Source of the DNA: Ornithodoros turicata
Lineage: Eukaryota > Arthropoda > Arachnida > Ixodida > Argasidae
DNA: 64,000 nt
Assembly: GCF_037126465.1 (NCBI RefSeq)
Contig: NC_088202.1
Location: 102,765,962 to 102,829,961 of the forward strand
Reading direction: 5' to 3'
A program made the position numbers and the translations under genes. Shown piece by piece: positions 33,902 through 48,400 of the stretch; within the stretch, counting starts at the first letter, position 1; every line of letters begins with the position of its first letter. The notes under the pieces were generated by a model. That model saw nothing but the letters and a program-made list of their open reading frames with translations, was not told the DNA's origin and ran no database searches.

Positions 33902-36315
33902 CTGCAAGGTCGTAGTGGTATCATTGCAATACCAATATCACTACTAATATTACGTATATTTGCATAGAGTCTGCACTGTTTCCAAAAAATCTTTCGTTTT
34001 CTTCAGCACTTACAGCAACCTCAGAATGTTGCATGCAGACACTGTTTATCTTCAGGAAAACAACACAGACCTATGACGGCATCTCATAGGCAATGCACTT
34101 CAAAACCGTACTTAAAGTAAAGTACCAGGCATTATTAATACTTTAAGTACGGGGTACAAAACAAAGCATCAGCTGAGAATTCCCTGGATGTGGCCAAGCA
34201 CCCATTTTTTCATTGGCATTTTTAGAATTACTCGTTAGGAACATCGTAGGCATGGACAGTATGCTGTTCACAGAAATTTGAATTTACACACATATACAAG
34301 CAAGACACTGTAACTACTACTCATTTCCGAAGTTATTCATCTGTTCAGTATACAGTGTTGTGGTTATACCCTGGTTAGCCAGGAGGACTGCACTCAGAGG
34401 AAAAAAATAGACAACCCTGCCGCTACCTTCTAACGTGCTAGAGACACTTTATGAAAGAAGGCGACTGATTGACTGAGTGATATATATACAGTCAACCCTC
34501 GATTTATGAACACCCTCGGTTCCCCGAAAAATCGTTCATAAATCGAGGGATTCATAAATCGAAAATTCCGTTAACTGAGTACTATCGAGCAAATGGAACA
34601 GTATTTCCGAGTTGGGATTGTGTTTATAATGCCATATATTGCGTAATTTTGCTTTGGACCATGCCTTCCGCTGTGTCAATCTTGGAAAGAAGAGATGTCA
34701 CCACATTCGCACTGGACTGGTCTAGGATTTCCTCCGGGATTTTTAACCTCCGTTTATTAATCTCCGGGTGACAGCGACCACCTTGTAACGTTCCAGTCTC
34801 CGAAACCGACTTCCTGGTCCGGACACTAGGCGTAACTTTATTGTTTTTCCCCATGTCCCGTGCCTTCCCTCGTCTTTTCCTACGTTACACACCTTATTCA
34901 TCAACTGAGGCCAGGAACACTTGGTCGCACCTTGTGCGACCCCGGAAAACCCGTTTGTTGTTCGGATTTTGAGGGGTTAAGAACCGAGAGTGCAATACCT
35001 GGAAAACGTTTTGTCCGTTCAGGCGTCATTCATAAGACCACGGAATAATTCCTTTGAACGCTTCTGTTGACCTTGGAACGATCCGTTCATAAACTGAGGG
35101 CAAAAACGCTGGGCAACTCCTAGTTGGTTCCCAGAAATTCCGTTCATTATTCGAATATCGAGGTTCATAAAACGAGGGAAAAATGAATGGAAAAAGTTTG
35201 GTTCCCTGTGCTCGTGTTCATAAAACGAGGGAATTCATAAATCGAACATTCATAAATCGAGGGTTGACTGTAGTTTAAGAGTGTTTGGAAGGGCAACATA
35301 AGACTTCCTCTCTTTTGTGTCTTTGTAAGGGACAATATAAAAAATAACAATAAATTTCAGTCAGTGTTCTGCATTTCACAGCTCGTGCATGTGTGAATGT
35401 TTCTGTTCGCAACGTTTAACACCTGAACAGCTCTGGTGTTTTTCTTTAAAATGTAGTATTTGCCACAGGTTGTCAAAGTTTGTGTAACGGTGACGCAGAA
35501 TTATCGACTTGCAGGATGGTGACGCGCCAACCAAAGGAATGCCCTACGGGTACTTGGGAACACCGGCCACAAGACAAGTACACAATTTGAAATGTGCTTG
35601 AGATGTAGTACAAGCACTCAGGAATATGGTCAAAATAGTATTCGAGAACTTAGAATTTCAAGTATTCCCAATCACTTAATTGTCTTACAACATATCTGTA
35701 CATTCTTCTTGAAAATTCGCTCACTGTAAAGCTACGAATTATTGATCATCATTCCTGATAATATGGTGTTAGACTACTAGTTACAAAGTAACTCTTTCTG
35801 TTCTTTCAAAACTGCATTGAGGGCACGCTCTGCGAAGAAACCGAAGAAACATAAACGTCTGCTCTTTCCACCGGTCAAGCAGTGTCTGTATGCGAAGTTG
35901 CAGCGTTGCATAAGCGAATATATCATGCGCTATACCTTTATGTAGGTGCAGTAGCTTAACGATCATATACTTAGAGTGGTGGGACGTAAGTTTCATACTA
36001 TTGGCAAGTGTGAGAAAAGTATAAACGTCGAACTGCTAATCAAGCGAAAAGCTCAACTCGAACCATGCTGACCGCAGCACGACTTCCTAAAAGCCTCTAA
36101 AAGCAGATGACGCATTAGTACGGAACATGCCTGTATGATGGCGGCATAGTCGCGTAAAAACTTCTGGTGAAAACGTGTATTTTTCGAATGATTTTATGCT
36201 CCATGCACATTAAACATTAATACATAACAAAATTTGCTATAGTACAAAAATTATAACCAATCTAGAGCGAAGTACATTCAAGGTAACGTTAGTATATGCG
36301 TATATGCAGTCATAC
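33902..36315. other. Interval between firm PGS1 exon and TOP3B, with a TA-flanked element
   Basis: Contains the pogo/Tigger-like element at 34489-35270 and otherwise unique sequence. If PGS1 starts near 36.36 kb this is its intron. No convincing additional exon was found. Confidence 0.4.
34489..35270. mobile_element. pogo/Tigger-like DNA element with TA duplication
   Basis: CAGTCAACCCTCGATTTATG at the left and its exact reverse complement at the right (ending GGGTTGACTG), each flanked by TA (34487-34488 and 35271-35272), over 782 bp. Repeated TTCATAAATCGAGG blocks lie inside both ends. A 76-codon - strand frame (34624-34854) has a KRRLKIPEEI-like stretch that may be residual transposase N-terminus; the rest is lost. 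Confidence 0.85.
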
Positions 36316-36357
36316 GTCATACAGCCCAGTTGAAAACCGAAACACAGGCAGCACCAT
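36316..36357 (-). CDS. PGS1: Candidate first coding exon of PGS1
   Basis: On the - strand, ATG (36357-36355) opens 14 codons, M-V-L-P-V-F-R-F-S-T-G-L-Y-D, followed by a GTATGA donor in phase 0. That phase is what the first firm PGS1 exon (33901) needs. The peptide is hydrophobic/basic, as a mitochondrial presequence might be, but very short, and the donor is weak. Another candidate is an Arg-rich stretch starting MFLRFLRRAC at about 35853, with a poor donor. This is inference only. Confidence 0.25.
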
Positions 36358-36452
36358 TGTGCCGTCGCCGGTAAACGTGTGTTTGTGTCTGTGTTTATTA
36401 ATGTTTGGTAATGCTTTCTTCGTAACCGCTGAAGTACTAAGTGTCTGAAAAC
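36358..36452. promoter_or_regulatory. Candidate bidirectional PGS1/TOP3B promoter
   Basis: If the small PGS1 exon at 36316-36357 is right, only 95 bp separate the two start codons. No TATA box is visible on either strand. Position is the only evidence. Confidence 0.3.
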
Positions 36453-39400
36453 ATGAAGACTGTTTTGATGGTGGCAGAGAAGCCCTCGCTGGCGCAGTCT
36501 CTGGCGCACATTCTTTCTAATGGGAACATGAAAAGTAGGAAAGGCCTAAGTAATGCTTGTTCCGTGCACGAATACATGGGGAGGTTTCAAAACGAACCGG
36601 CCCGCTTTAAAATGACATCTGTGTGTGGTCATGTAATGACAACAGATTTCATCGGCAAGTATAATAGCTGGGACAAGGTAGACCCGGTAAGTGTGAGCCC
36701 CTGTGTTGTGGTACAACACGCAAGTTTGTGTGCCTTGTTTGTCGACATACATTTCTTCTTGAAGTCTCGTACATTATTATTTTCTGTTAAAAGTATCAAG
36801 GAGAATATAAAACGTATACACTGAATGAAGAGCAGTGTGCATAGAGAAAAGGGTCGTCGGATATGTACAGAAATGTAGACTTTATGGTATAGATATGGAT
36901 AAACCATGTACTACATTCTCATTCGCATTACTGAACAAATGTATGTACATATTCGAAACTGCAGTGAGAGACGAAGTTAGCATGCGCATATACAGATACA
37001 CATATATCTCTTGTAAAGCTTAATAACTAACAACAGCTAAAGAGTGTACACAAGATAGAATGCAGCCACACGTACAACTTAATGAGCCCCACCACAGTAA
37101 GGAGTCAACAGTGACACTATAATGTAGCGCCCAACGGGACTTCTAACTTCCACACTGAGTACAGCGAAACACTGTAGGCTCGTTCTCATAAGGAGTGTAA
37201 AAGTCAACTGGGCGACAGAAGTCAATCTCTCGTCTGCATGTAAACCAACATGTATCACCTTAAAAGGGAGATTGACACAGGGGAAGCAAGTGGCTAGTAT
37301 GAGGTAGTTTAGACGACAGCTGTCTTCTGCTCGACCATGTAAACCGGAGGAGTCAATTCAGCCAGCAGGTGACACTTTGGTCAAATACTTTAACTGAATT
37401 CTTCAACACTCCCGTGTGCCTCAATCAATTATCATGCAAGCCGTCACCTGTCAACCTGCACGTCTAGTCGACTGAGGCTCTCGGTCGACATGCAGGTCCT
37501 TGTACGCACAGCTTATGAGGTAGAGACAGAACCTGTTTGAAACAACAAGAATTCATACATAATGAAGTTCAGTAACAATGAAAGAGTGGCTATGACCCTA
37601 TTAGTGGTTATTTCGAACATAAGTTCTACAGGCTGCCTACAGTAAGCTTAATTCCTCAAAAAATCTAAGTTTCCCAAGTGTTCTAACATGATGAAAACAG
37701 GACTTAAAAACACGGGATGATGATTCATCGACATTCATCGACTTGAATTTCTCACCACCCCAAATGTCTTTTGCTCAGTCTGACTGAGCGAAGCCGTGTG
37801 GCATGCATGCAAGGATAGATACCTTTATAAAACACATACCAGACGATGTGCCGCAATGAATCCATTTAAAATTGTCGTACAAGAAACGAGGCCCAGAAAC
37901 TATGATATGAAACCCTATTCATGCTAGTGGTATGCTCGCATGAGGACAAAAAAAGGGACAGTCACGTCTTGCTTATCTGTAACTCAACATGTCCCGGAGG
38001 TAAATGTTGGATACGTCAATGCAGTGGCGTATCTAGGGTGTGGCAGGTGTGGACAGGTGCCATGGGCGCCAGGTGAACAGGGGCGCCATTATGTGGTCGG
38101 GTGTGAATGTGCCAGGTCGGGCACTCAACCTGGCACATTCATAAATGATCTAAAGCACCCGCCATTAGAGAGGTTGTAGTGTGAAACGTAGTGCGGACCA
38201 CACGAAAACGCATCCCCGAGGACATACAACAACAACAACTTTATTTTCGGCCTTGGAGAGTGGGGAGTTTCATCGCAACAGGCGATACTCTACCCCAGTG
38301 CTTGGTGGAATGGGGGGAATAAAATAACGAGCCCCTTTACAATAACGATCGAAGTCCGATGGTGTCCAGAAATGTCAGAAGAGATTTGAGCGCAGAGCGT
38401 TGCTGGGCTGGATTGGGCCAGGGACCAAGCAATTTCGGTAGGGAGAAAGGGCGAGAGTCCAGCTGACGAAGAGACTCGGAGAGTGTGGTTCGGGAAGGTT
38501 CGTAGTGAGGGCAATGAAGAAGAATGTGCTCCAGATCCTCAAGAGCACCACAGTGGCAGCAGGTGGGAGAATCAATTTGTCTCAAGCGGTAACTTCCATT
38601 ACCGCTTCCATTACATTAACTTCCATGTTAACCACGAGGTAGCTAAACTGGGCGCGTGACGTATTTGACGAGAACGAGGCACCGTGAGCAAACCGAACCA
38701 GCTCAGTGAGCGACTGTCACGGCGGAGACCAAAGTAGCCTAAACAAAAGGGAAGATCCCACTCGAGACGTGACAGCAGCACTTGAGGATGTTTAGGTAGC
38801 AAGCCGATCGCAGCAGTGGGACTTTGAGAGAGATATCTGAGCAAGAAAATCGACCCGACGAAAAGAGGAGTTCGTATCGGGCGGACCAACAAGAGGGTCG
38901 ACCTGAACCCGTGTGTCGGGCTGGGGCAGGTGTAAAGGTGTAGGGGCGATTTCGGCAAATTTTACACTTCCGATGTTGACGGCAACGATCTGTACGAAGA
39001 AATTTTGGACTGCAGAATGTTGCTCGCGAGGCGCACAGAAAACAAAATATCGAGACCCGAAGAGCTTCTTGAATTTATTGTTCACTATGGAGATGAGAAT
39101 GTCTTCCTGAACCTTCGGGTTGCGGTCCAGATAATGCTTACGATCGCGGTTTCAATTGCCAGCTGTGAGCGGTCATTTAGCAAGCTTATACTTAGCAAGC
39201 TGATACTTTCGTAAGAGCATCAATGGGCCAGGACTGGATTTCCGACCTTGCTGTCCTAAGTGTTGAAGGATAAGAAACAAAAAAAAAATGATTTCAGTGA
39301 CATTCTTGACAAATTTGCAGCAGCAAAAGCCAGAAAGGCTATCATGTGACATTAGTGGGCCATTTGCATGTGTAGTAGTTATGTGGACTTCATTAAAGTA

Positions 39401-42400
39401 TTTACAAAACATGACCAACTGTGTCCTCGATATGTGCCTGAACAGGGGCGCAGACTCATTGGTTGCCATGGGCGCAGGTAGCTCTAGATACTGCGTCAAT
39501 GTCACTGTCACATATAACAACATGAGCATTGTAACTTTTGTTATTTTGCTGCTAATGTGGTTCACACAGGTCTTTTATCAACTACATGTGAAGGCTTAGC
39601 AACACAATCACTTGGTGAATGAAACTTCAGCTGAGCACTTTGGTAGTGCTCTGGGGGTGTGCTACTGTCCTTTACACTGCTCGTAGGCAGAGCACTGGCA
39701 AAGCTACTGAGGACGGCATTGAGGAATTTCCGCAACGCCCGTGCATATGTGTCTTCATTTGGCGCACAACAATTCTTGCTTTCCTGCCATTTCAGGCCGA
39801 ATTATTTAATGCGCCAACTGAAAAGAAAGAGTCCAATCCAAAACTTCAACTGCCTCGCTTCCTGGAGAAAGAAGTAAGTACACAAGTAGTTCTCTGTATA
39901 ATAACTATGTGTGAGGTCACATACTCCTGTGTTTTCCACAAACTGTTATTCTCTTTCTAAAACTAATATTACGACGTGAAGTTGCATGCACTGTTACATT
40001 TCCTGATGTCAGGCTTCTGATCTAGGCCCAAGGCTGTGATTACCTTGTGCTGTGGCTGGATTGTGACAAAGAAGGTGAAAATATCTGCTTTGAAGTAATC
40101 AACATAGTCAAAGGTGCTCTCAGGAGGCCCCCTACACCTGGACAAAGAGTATGTGTGCTACAGCCATTGCTTCTGTTCCGGTCACTTCTCTTGTCCTCCC
40201 ATATTTCTGCATTGCAAACTGTTTGTTTGACTTGTGTAGGTGGCATAGAGGGAGCAGAGTTGAATTGTTGCAATTGTACTTTCTGTAGATAATATTCCGA
40301 GCAAAATTCAGTGCCATCACTGATGTTGAAATAAAGGGTGCCATGGCTCGACTGATAGACCCAAACGAGAACGAAGCCCGATCTGTGGATGCACGCCAGG
40401 AATTGGATTTGAGAATTGGATGTGCTTTCACACGCTTCCAGACGAAGTACTTCCAGGTATGCATATGCCGAATAATTATTTGCTCTTGTGTACAAGTTGG
40501 GTGTTGTATTACTCTTTATAGTGAAGTTGGTCAGACCACTAAAAAGCTTCACTATATCAATGTCTTCACTATATCAATAGTTCATGACTGGGGTTCCAAA
40601 ACATGGGGCCGCAGTGTTACTTCGCTATGTCCATATCCTTACTATGTACAGGTGCACTATAACACCTACAGGTTCTACTGTATGGGCACTGTTCCCATGA
40701 CACTCACAAGTGAACAGATGAAATATCACTATCAGCAGCAACCACGACACATTATTTTATTGACTAATGGCTGTGTCTCACTAGCAACTTTTTCCTTTTG
40801 TACACATATTTCTTGCCTTTTGCGCATGTTCCTTGTATTTGACGTCCAGAATATACCCTTAAAAAGTGATGTTTAGCATCACTCGAAACCATGCTTCATT
40901 CACCACGTAGTCTATCAGCAGCACCATGTACAATATCTTTGCTGTGTGGTGTCTTGTCAGTTATATTTACAAAAACACCTTGAAAAGGCAGCCTGAGTGG
41001 TGCTGTGTGCTCCTGGAGATGAGACCCAATCCCCTGGCATGACATAATCAGGTCATGTTGCACAATACTGTTGGACAAAAACTAAAAATTTATGGAGGAA
41101 TCCGTTACTGCTCCTTTGAGGGCATTGTGTCATGCTGGGAGCCATGTGTCACTGGGACTGTCATTGCCTTTGCAGCGGCTAACTTTATCTTAGGTAGATC
41201 TGCATCATTGTGCAACAAATCAGTTTTATCACTAGTAGCTCAGCACTACTGCTCATTAGTCACCAGGGTGTCTAACAGAAAAATTTCCGTATTCGGTTCT
41301 GGTTCAGTTCTGGAGTGCAGAAATAACGGTCCAAACAAGTTAATTCAGGTTCGTAGTGGTTCAGCGCTCTGCAGAAAAAGTTGCGCCAACATTCTCTGGT
41401 ATTACGCTGGAGTGTGTGAAACAGGACAGGATGCAAGCTTTCCATTGAACACATTAAGTCAACAGCATTTTGACATCAAGCACAGATTTATTGAAGATAT
41501 GCATGATGAGTTCATGACAATGCAAGTGTGCACGTGTGCTGTTGAACGCAAGCAGAAGTACTAAGAAAATGCTAGTAAAATAATGAGTACAGCTTTGATT
41601 AGTATAGTACCTACCTTTTGTGGTGCCCATTATTGCCTCAGGCCTACAGTAGGCAGATCAAGGTAGGAAAGAAACAAAAATAAGTTTTGTACTACAAATT
41701 ATTAGAAACACCACTCGTAGCTGGGGCATGATCCAAACACAAAGACGCAGAGAGGATTACAAGCATTGTGTACAACATTCATGGGGACTTTTTTTTTGTT
41801 ACATTTTGTAACATTTGCAGCATCTGAGTCAGTTTTAGCCCTGACTAGGGTGTCTTTCACACCTTTCATACCGGCGCTGTCCAGGCGCCTTGTGAAAGAA
41901 AACGATACGGCTGGACCGTTTGCCAAACTGGTTTGCAACAGTACTTTTCATTTGCTCAGGTTCGGTTTCAAGATGGCAAACAAAGAGTGGTTCAGTTCCG
42001 GTTTGGGGACAAATAGCGGTTCAGATCTAGTTTCCCGTTCCGTTCCAACACCGTGCCTTCACCATCTGACCACATCACTTATTTTGTTCAGCAATAGACA
42101 TTATTCACTGGAGTGGCCTGATCTTGAATACAAAGGAAGTCTTGAGCAGAGTTGTGAGCAAATCGGCATGGGCTCTCTAAGGGAATGTGTGGCAGTCCGT
42201 TTGTGAGATCAAGAAGGCAGCAGTGGAGCTTATGATACTAATGACAGATAACCTCTTTCGATACTATGATCAGTGACTGGTTACAGCATTCGTCTCATAT
42301 CTACAGGGAGAATGGTAGTACTGAAGGGAAAAGCACTTGAAACCCTAATTAAAGTTATGGTGTGATGTTTTTGTCATTATTGAATATCCACACCCCTTAC

Positions 42401-45400
42401 ACCTGTACCTACGATGCATGTGTCTCGTGAAAATTAGATAAGTTGTCAATCATTAAGCCCCATGCAATGCACATTCTTGTAGGGCAAGTATGGTAACCTG
42501 GACAGCTCTCTGATCTCTTTTGGTCCATGCCAAACACCTACTCTGGGCTTCTGTGTGGATCGCCATGACCGCATTCAGTCTTTCAAGCCTGAGCCCTACT
42601 GGGTACTGCAGGCACAGGTACAGCTTGGAGAGCGTACCTTCACCCTACAATGGGACAGGGGACGTGTGTTTGACAGAGAAGTAGCGCAAGTGTTTTTGAC
42701 AAGGATCAACGGCATCAATGATGCAAGGTATGAGCAAGATGCGACATTAACTGCTGAGGTACTATCGAAAATAAAGCTACAAGATGTCACTAGTCTTTCT
42801 CAAGATACCTGAAAGTACACCTACTCAAAAACAGTAAAATCTTTGCTTCCGGGAACAAAAGCACGAAATTGAGCAATTGAACGCAGCACACAATGTTGTG
42901 ATTGTCTGTAGCAGTCCCACTCTGGAGGTGTCCAACTCTAGGAGGTTACTACTGTATTGTCAAGTCTTAATATTCCAGAAAATATCAGCAATGTATCTGT
43001 GAATTTTCATACTTCTGTTGTGATTTGTCTGTTGCAATCAGTAATTCACTGTAGTTGCAGCCATTATATCTAGTATGACCACTTTGTGGAAAAGCACTGT
43101 TAGTGCACACAGCCCCACATTTTCAGAAATTTTGGAAACTTAAATCCTTATTTGTTTCCATTTGTTTCATCGAAGACAATATTTTTTTTTAGAGCATTGA
43201 CGTTTTTCATGGTATGACACTATTGCACTGAACTGCGAGCAGTCACAACGTTATAGTATAATGTTACTTGTGTTGTGCAGGGTGGTTAGCGTAGTACAGA
43301 AGGAGAAGACCAAGGCACGCCCTCTGGCCTTGAATACAGTGGAGCTCATGCGGGCAGCCAGTTCTGGTCTTGGAATGGGACCACATCATGCTATGCAGGT
43401 TGCAGAACGCCTGTACACTCAAGGATATATTAGTTATCCTCGTACTGAGACAACCAGCTATCCAGACAGCTTTGACCTCAGGTAGTACATTCCTAGCATT
43501 GACTTGGTATGCAAAATAAGAAGGCTTCTGGGAGTTTGTCTCGTCTTAATTTTCGGGGTGTGAAGTATGGGCCTGTTTCTATAAGAAAGAGCACATGATG
43601 GAATTGGGCACAAATGCTTCATCCTTTTCTATACTGCTGTGCAAAATGAAATTTCCAAATTGAATTGACTCTCAGAAAATCAATTGATCACACAGACGCT
43701 GTAAATGGAGTTGGAATTACTTTCAGTTTCAAATCAATCTCAAATGCTCACAAAAAATGAAATTGAAATTACTTGCAAATATCTGGCTATGGAAAATTGC
43801 CTGTTGCCTTCCCTAGTAGCACAATTTGTTGCCGGAATGTTGTGGTAACGTTTTACTCAAACGTTGCAGAAACGTGGCTAATGTCCTTTTGAAAATCAGT
43901 TGTAGCAACGTTGCTGGAAAACATTTCTGCAGCATTCTGACAGCACTAGAAGCATGTTTCCACACTATTGTGACACTGTTACAGCAGTGTTCTTCAATGC
44001 ACACACAATGCTGTGGCAACATTTGGGTAACGTTTTCGCTACATTATGACAGTATTACAGCCATATTTCTTTAAAGGAGTACAGAGGGCCATCCAAAAAA
44101 ATTTCAGATTAGGACATCTGATGAAAGTGTGTGTGTCATTATACCGAATAGCGCGAAAGATTTTGATGTGTGCAATTTGTTTCCCAGAAAAAAACTCACA
44201 TAAACACCGCACGCCTAAACGCCGCACGTTGCACAGGTAAAGGTATGCCAAACACGCTCAAGGTATAAGTGTTATACTGTCACGGAGCGAAATGGGCCTG
44301 CGATTCGTCGAATAAACAGCAAACGGTTTATTAAACTACTTGGTAGCAAAAGCACAAGAGTGATGGCTCTCTGAACACAACTGAGTCCAAAGAATGAATG
44401 CTCCAGCCTGGAGCGCACAAGCATTTAAAGGAGTACAGAGAGCCATCCAAAAAAATTTCAGGTTAAGACATCTGATGAAAGTGCGTGTGTCATTATACCG
44501 AATAGCGTGAAAGGTTTTCATGTGTGCAATTTGTTTCCCAGAAAAAAACTCGCATAAACATAGCTCCGCGCGTTCACCCTTAACTCGCCACTCCAGCTAT
44601 AACAAGGATGAGGAGGAATGATGCCACGTCACCGATGATGGTATAAGGAGAACTCGTTCTGGTTCTCCGGTCAGTGGGGGTCAGCGCCTTGTCCCTTTGC
44701 CGCCGTAAACCTCTTTTGCCAGTTCTCCAGGAGAATTGGGGATAGAAGGAGCGGCCAAAGCATTACTGAGCAAGGAGAAAGGCTTTATCAGAACCCCGAA
44801 CAGCCGAGTAGCAGAGGACAGCGGAGTAGCAGACAACATCTTTCTAGGCCAATCAGCGCGCGTTCTCCTTATAGCGTCAGTGCGAGGTTCCAGGCAGATC
44901 ACAGGCTGGTACTGCTGTTCACCACTGTTGCGCACGGTCGCTAATTGCGGTGTATTTTAAATTCAATTTCTACGATAATTATGACTTCGTGGTGTAAATT
45001 GCTTCGCATGGTGCATCTCACTGGCCTACTTAACAGTTTTATAGGAAGAAAACTGGGTGTTAAAAATGACTTCTGTGCTACTTTAACACAACACAACATT
45101 TACGCAACAGTTATGCAACGTTCGTGCAACATTGTAAAGTGTTGCATCCATATTTGTTGAACACAGAACAATGATAGGGCAACATTTCATCAATATCATA
45201 CTGCAACATTGCCCAAACATCACCAATGTTCACGACTTTAACTTCATTTGCAACATTCATTCGTAACACCCGAGCAACGTGTGTACAACACTGCAACAAC
45301 ATTGCTACACCGTATGTACACATTTTTCAATGCGTGACTACATAAGTGCTGTGCCCCTCCTGCCTGACTGGGGTTGGGGGAAACCTGTATTGCCATCAAG

Positions 45401-48400
45401 CAGGAGAGCTACCTATGGAGGTAGACTCTGCTGGGGAAACCGCTTGGGCGTCCCACTGGATGGAGCATATACTGAAACACAAACTGTTGGGGTACTTTCA
45501 TTAGGTGTAGTGGGGCGTAAAGCATTTGTAACGGTGACGATGATGCATACTTGCAATTAACCCATGTATCTATAACGAGTCAACTATACCCAACAACATT
45601 CCTGACATCCCTTCCTGTCAAGTACCATGTTTTTAAGTCAGACTTGTACTACATGGGATATTAACTGAGAGGAATGGATGAGGCCCCCTCGCAAAACCTG
45701 GACACATTACGAATATGATGCCTGAAACGTTGTATTTCTTTTTTCAGAAACGTTGCTGTAATGTTGACTAAATGTTGCAAAAATACAATGCAAATGTTGC
45801 TTCCACATTGTATTTGTGTTTGAGAAATATGGATGTAACGCTGTTTCTACATTGCAGAAACATAAGACAACAGTTGCCTCGATGTTGTATTTGTGTTGGA
45901 AAAATATTACTGTAACGCTGTCTCAATGTTGTCGCAGCATAACACAAATGTTGCCTTAATATCGTATTGTTGGAAAACTATGGCTGTAAGGCTGTCTGAA
46001 TGTTGCAGCAACATAACACAAATGTTGACTCAATATTGTATTTGTGTTGGAAAAATATTACTGTAACGCTGTCTCAATGTTGCGGCAGCATAACACAAAT
46101 GTTGCCTCCATATTTTATTTGCATTGACGGAATATGATTGTGACATTGTCTCAATGTTGCAGCAACATAACACAAACATTCCTCCATGTTTTATTTGTGT
46201 TAAAGGAATGTGGCTGGGATGCTGTCTCAATGTTGCGGAAATGTTCTCCAGCATCGTTGCTGGCAGCAAACTATAAAGGGGACATTACCCACGTTCGTGC
46301 TATGTTTGAGGTATATGAGGTAATTTGTATTTCTCTGGCAGGGGCACTTTGAAGTTGCTTCAACGAGTTCCAGACTTGTCTTCTGATGTGGGAGACCTGC
46401 TGTCACGTGGAACTACACACCCCAAGTATGTTAGCGCATAGATTTCTTTATATTGTGATTCATGCACATGTATTAAATGGGATTTATTTAAAGTGATGCT
46501 TTATATGTGTGATCTGAGAAGTTGCCAGCATTCTCACTGTGACGTTGAAAACTAATTGAATATGAATGGTAACACTCAAATATTAAATTAGCATGTGCAT
46601 CAACCAGCAAAGAAGAAGAAGGTAATATCGTAGTAGCATGATAACATTGAAATCTATAGGAAGTATTAGAGAACAGAAACAGTAAGGAGACGTGCAAAAC
46701 TGTCCTATTAAAATACCGCACAGCTTCAAGATTCATTAATTTTTGTTACTGGGTGAGATGCAAGGCAGGTTTTTGAAGCTTTTCATTATGCACTGACTCA
46801 GAGCAAACAATAGAACCTTTAATATACGTATGCAAACTGATTTTTTGGCAACTGTCTTATTTTTTGGGCAAAACTATTGGTTCCATCAAATGCCCCCAAA
46901 TCCCCCCCCCCCCCCTTGCTGAATGTGCTGAAAGCATACATTGAATTTTGTGCTCAATTAACAGGTGACACAATCTTTTGTGAGGTTCTTGGGTTACTTA
47001 GGGAAGGCTCACACAACGCAGATATTGCTGCTCGCAATATGGTGATAGTTGCAACTGTCAGCACACCGTTGCATCCGTACAGTGATGCGCTACACCAGCC
47101 AGGAGCGGATCCAGACCCATAGTGGGGGAGGGGAGAGAAGGCAATACAATGTATAAACTGACGTTTCGGAGGCGATCCCCCCTCCATGAATCCGCCACTG
47201 ACACCAGCAGAATTTTTTTCCAATGCGTTATCCAGTGCTCATTGCAGCGACGGACATGCAGACAATTTTCTATGTCACTTTTGAATAAAGACTGAGGCAA
47301 AAGTCAATTTATTCTGTTGACAAAAAATTTTGACTACTCGGATCATTTGGACTGATTTGGACTCCTAGCAGTCCAAGCAATTGGTCGGTGACTGTACGTT
47401 TTTCAGAGGCAGGGTGTCTGCCAACCTGGAAAACAGGGTCAGGGAATTTTGATGCGATTGGAAAAGTCAGGGGATTGTCAGGGAACCCAAAATTCTTGTT
47501 TGTTGTTTTAAATCTGAATTCAATTCAATTCAGTTCAATATCTTAGGTCATGAACGGGTGAAATGTGTTTGTGCACTGATGTACACGCAAGTCTGTGCTT
47601 GTGAGAAGTGATGAACAAAACAAGAAGGATGCACAGAGTATGTCTATGTGTCTTCCTTGTTTTTTTTCATCACTTCTTACAAGCTATGTACCAACCTGCC
47701 CAGTATTTGTTGTTGTTGAGGTCTGTGCTTACCAGACCAACAGTAGTAAGCATCTCACAAGATCATGAACATGTGCACGCTAGTGGTCTGCAAAGAAATT
47801 GTTTAACGTCAGTGATAGTAATCGAGGAATAAACTGTGTTCAACCTAAATAATACTGGAAGCAGGAACTCTTTGGGGTTAGCATATCATATTGAATGACT
47901 CCAAATGCCATGCATAGTGCAAACACATCACACCCATATGCATCACATGCACATCACACCCTCCTGCTTTTGCAATATGTGCCAACTCATGCTCGAAAAT
48001 GTGTGAAAGCGTTTGTCCTTTCTCAATGCAGAAAAGGGCACGATGCAGGGGACCACCCGCCTATAACTCCTACTAGAGATGCTAGCCGGTCAGACATGGA
48101 CGCAGATTCATGGAAGGTTTACGATTACATCGCCAGGCATTTTGTAGCCACTGTAAGTTGAATAGGTCAGTGGTACCTGGTGTAGAAAATGTGTTCTTCC
48201 GATTTAATACAGCAAACGCTGCTTATATACAGGCATTATGTACGCTGCATATACAGGGTGTCCCAGCTAAATGTGAACTTTTTTTTTTTTTTGTATATAT
48301 GTCACTTTTTTCAAGGTGAAGTCAGTTGCAATATAGCATATGCTGAAGGGCACTCCATAAGAGGGCACCAGCAAACTCCTAAATCAATCTCCTAATCAAC

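Noticed and set aside
36237..36509. - strand frame overlapping the TOP3B start
   Set aside because: Antisense to a conserved coding exon, not in the phase required by PGS1, no domain.
40343..40876. 177-codon frame as a separate gene
   Set aside because: Only its first part (to 40456) is TOP3B exon 4; the rest is intron 4.
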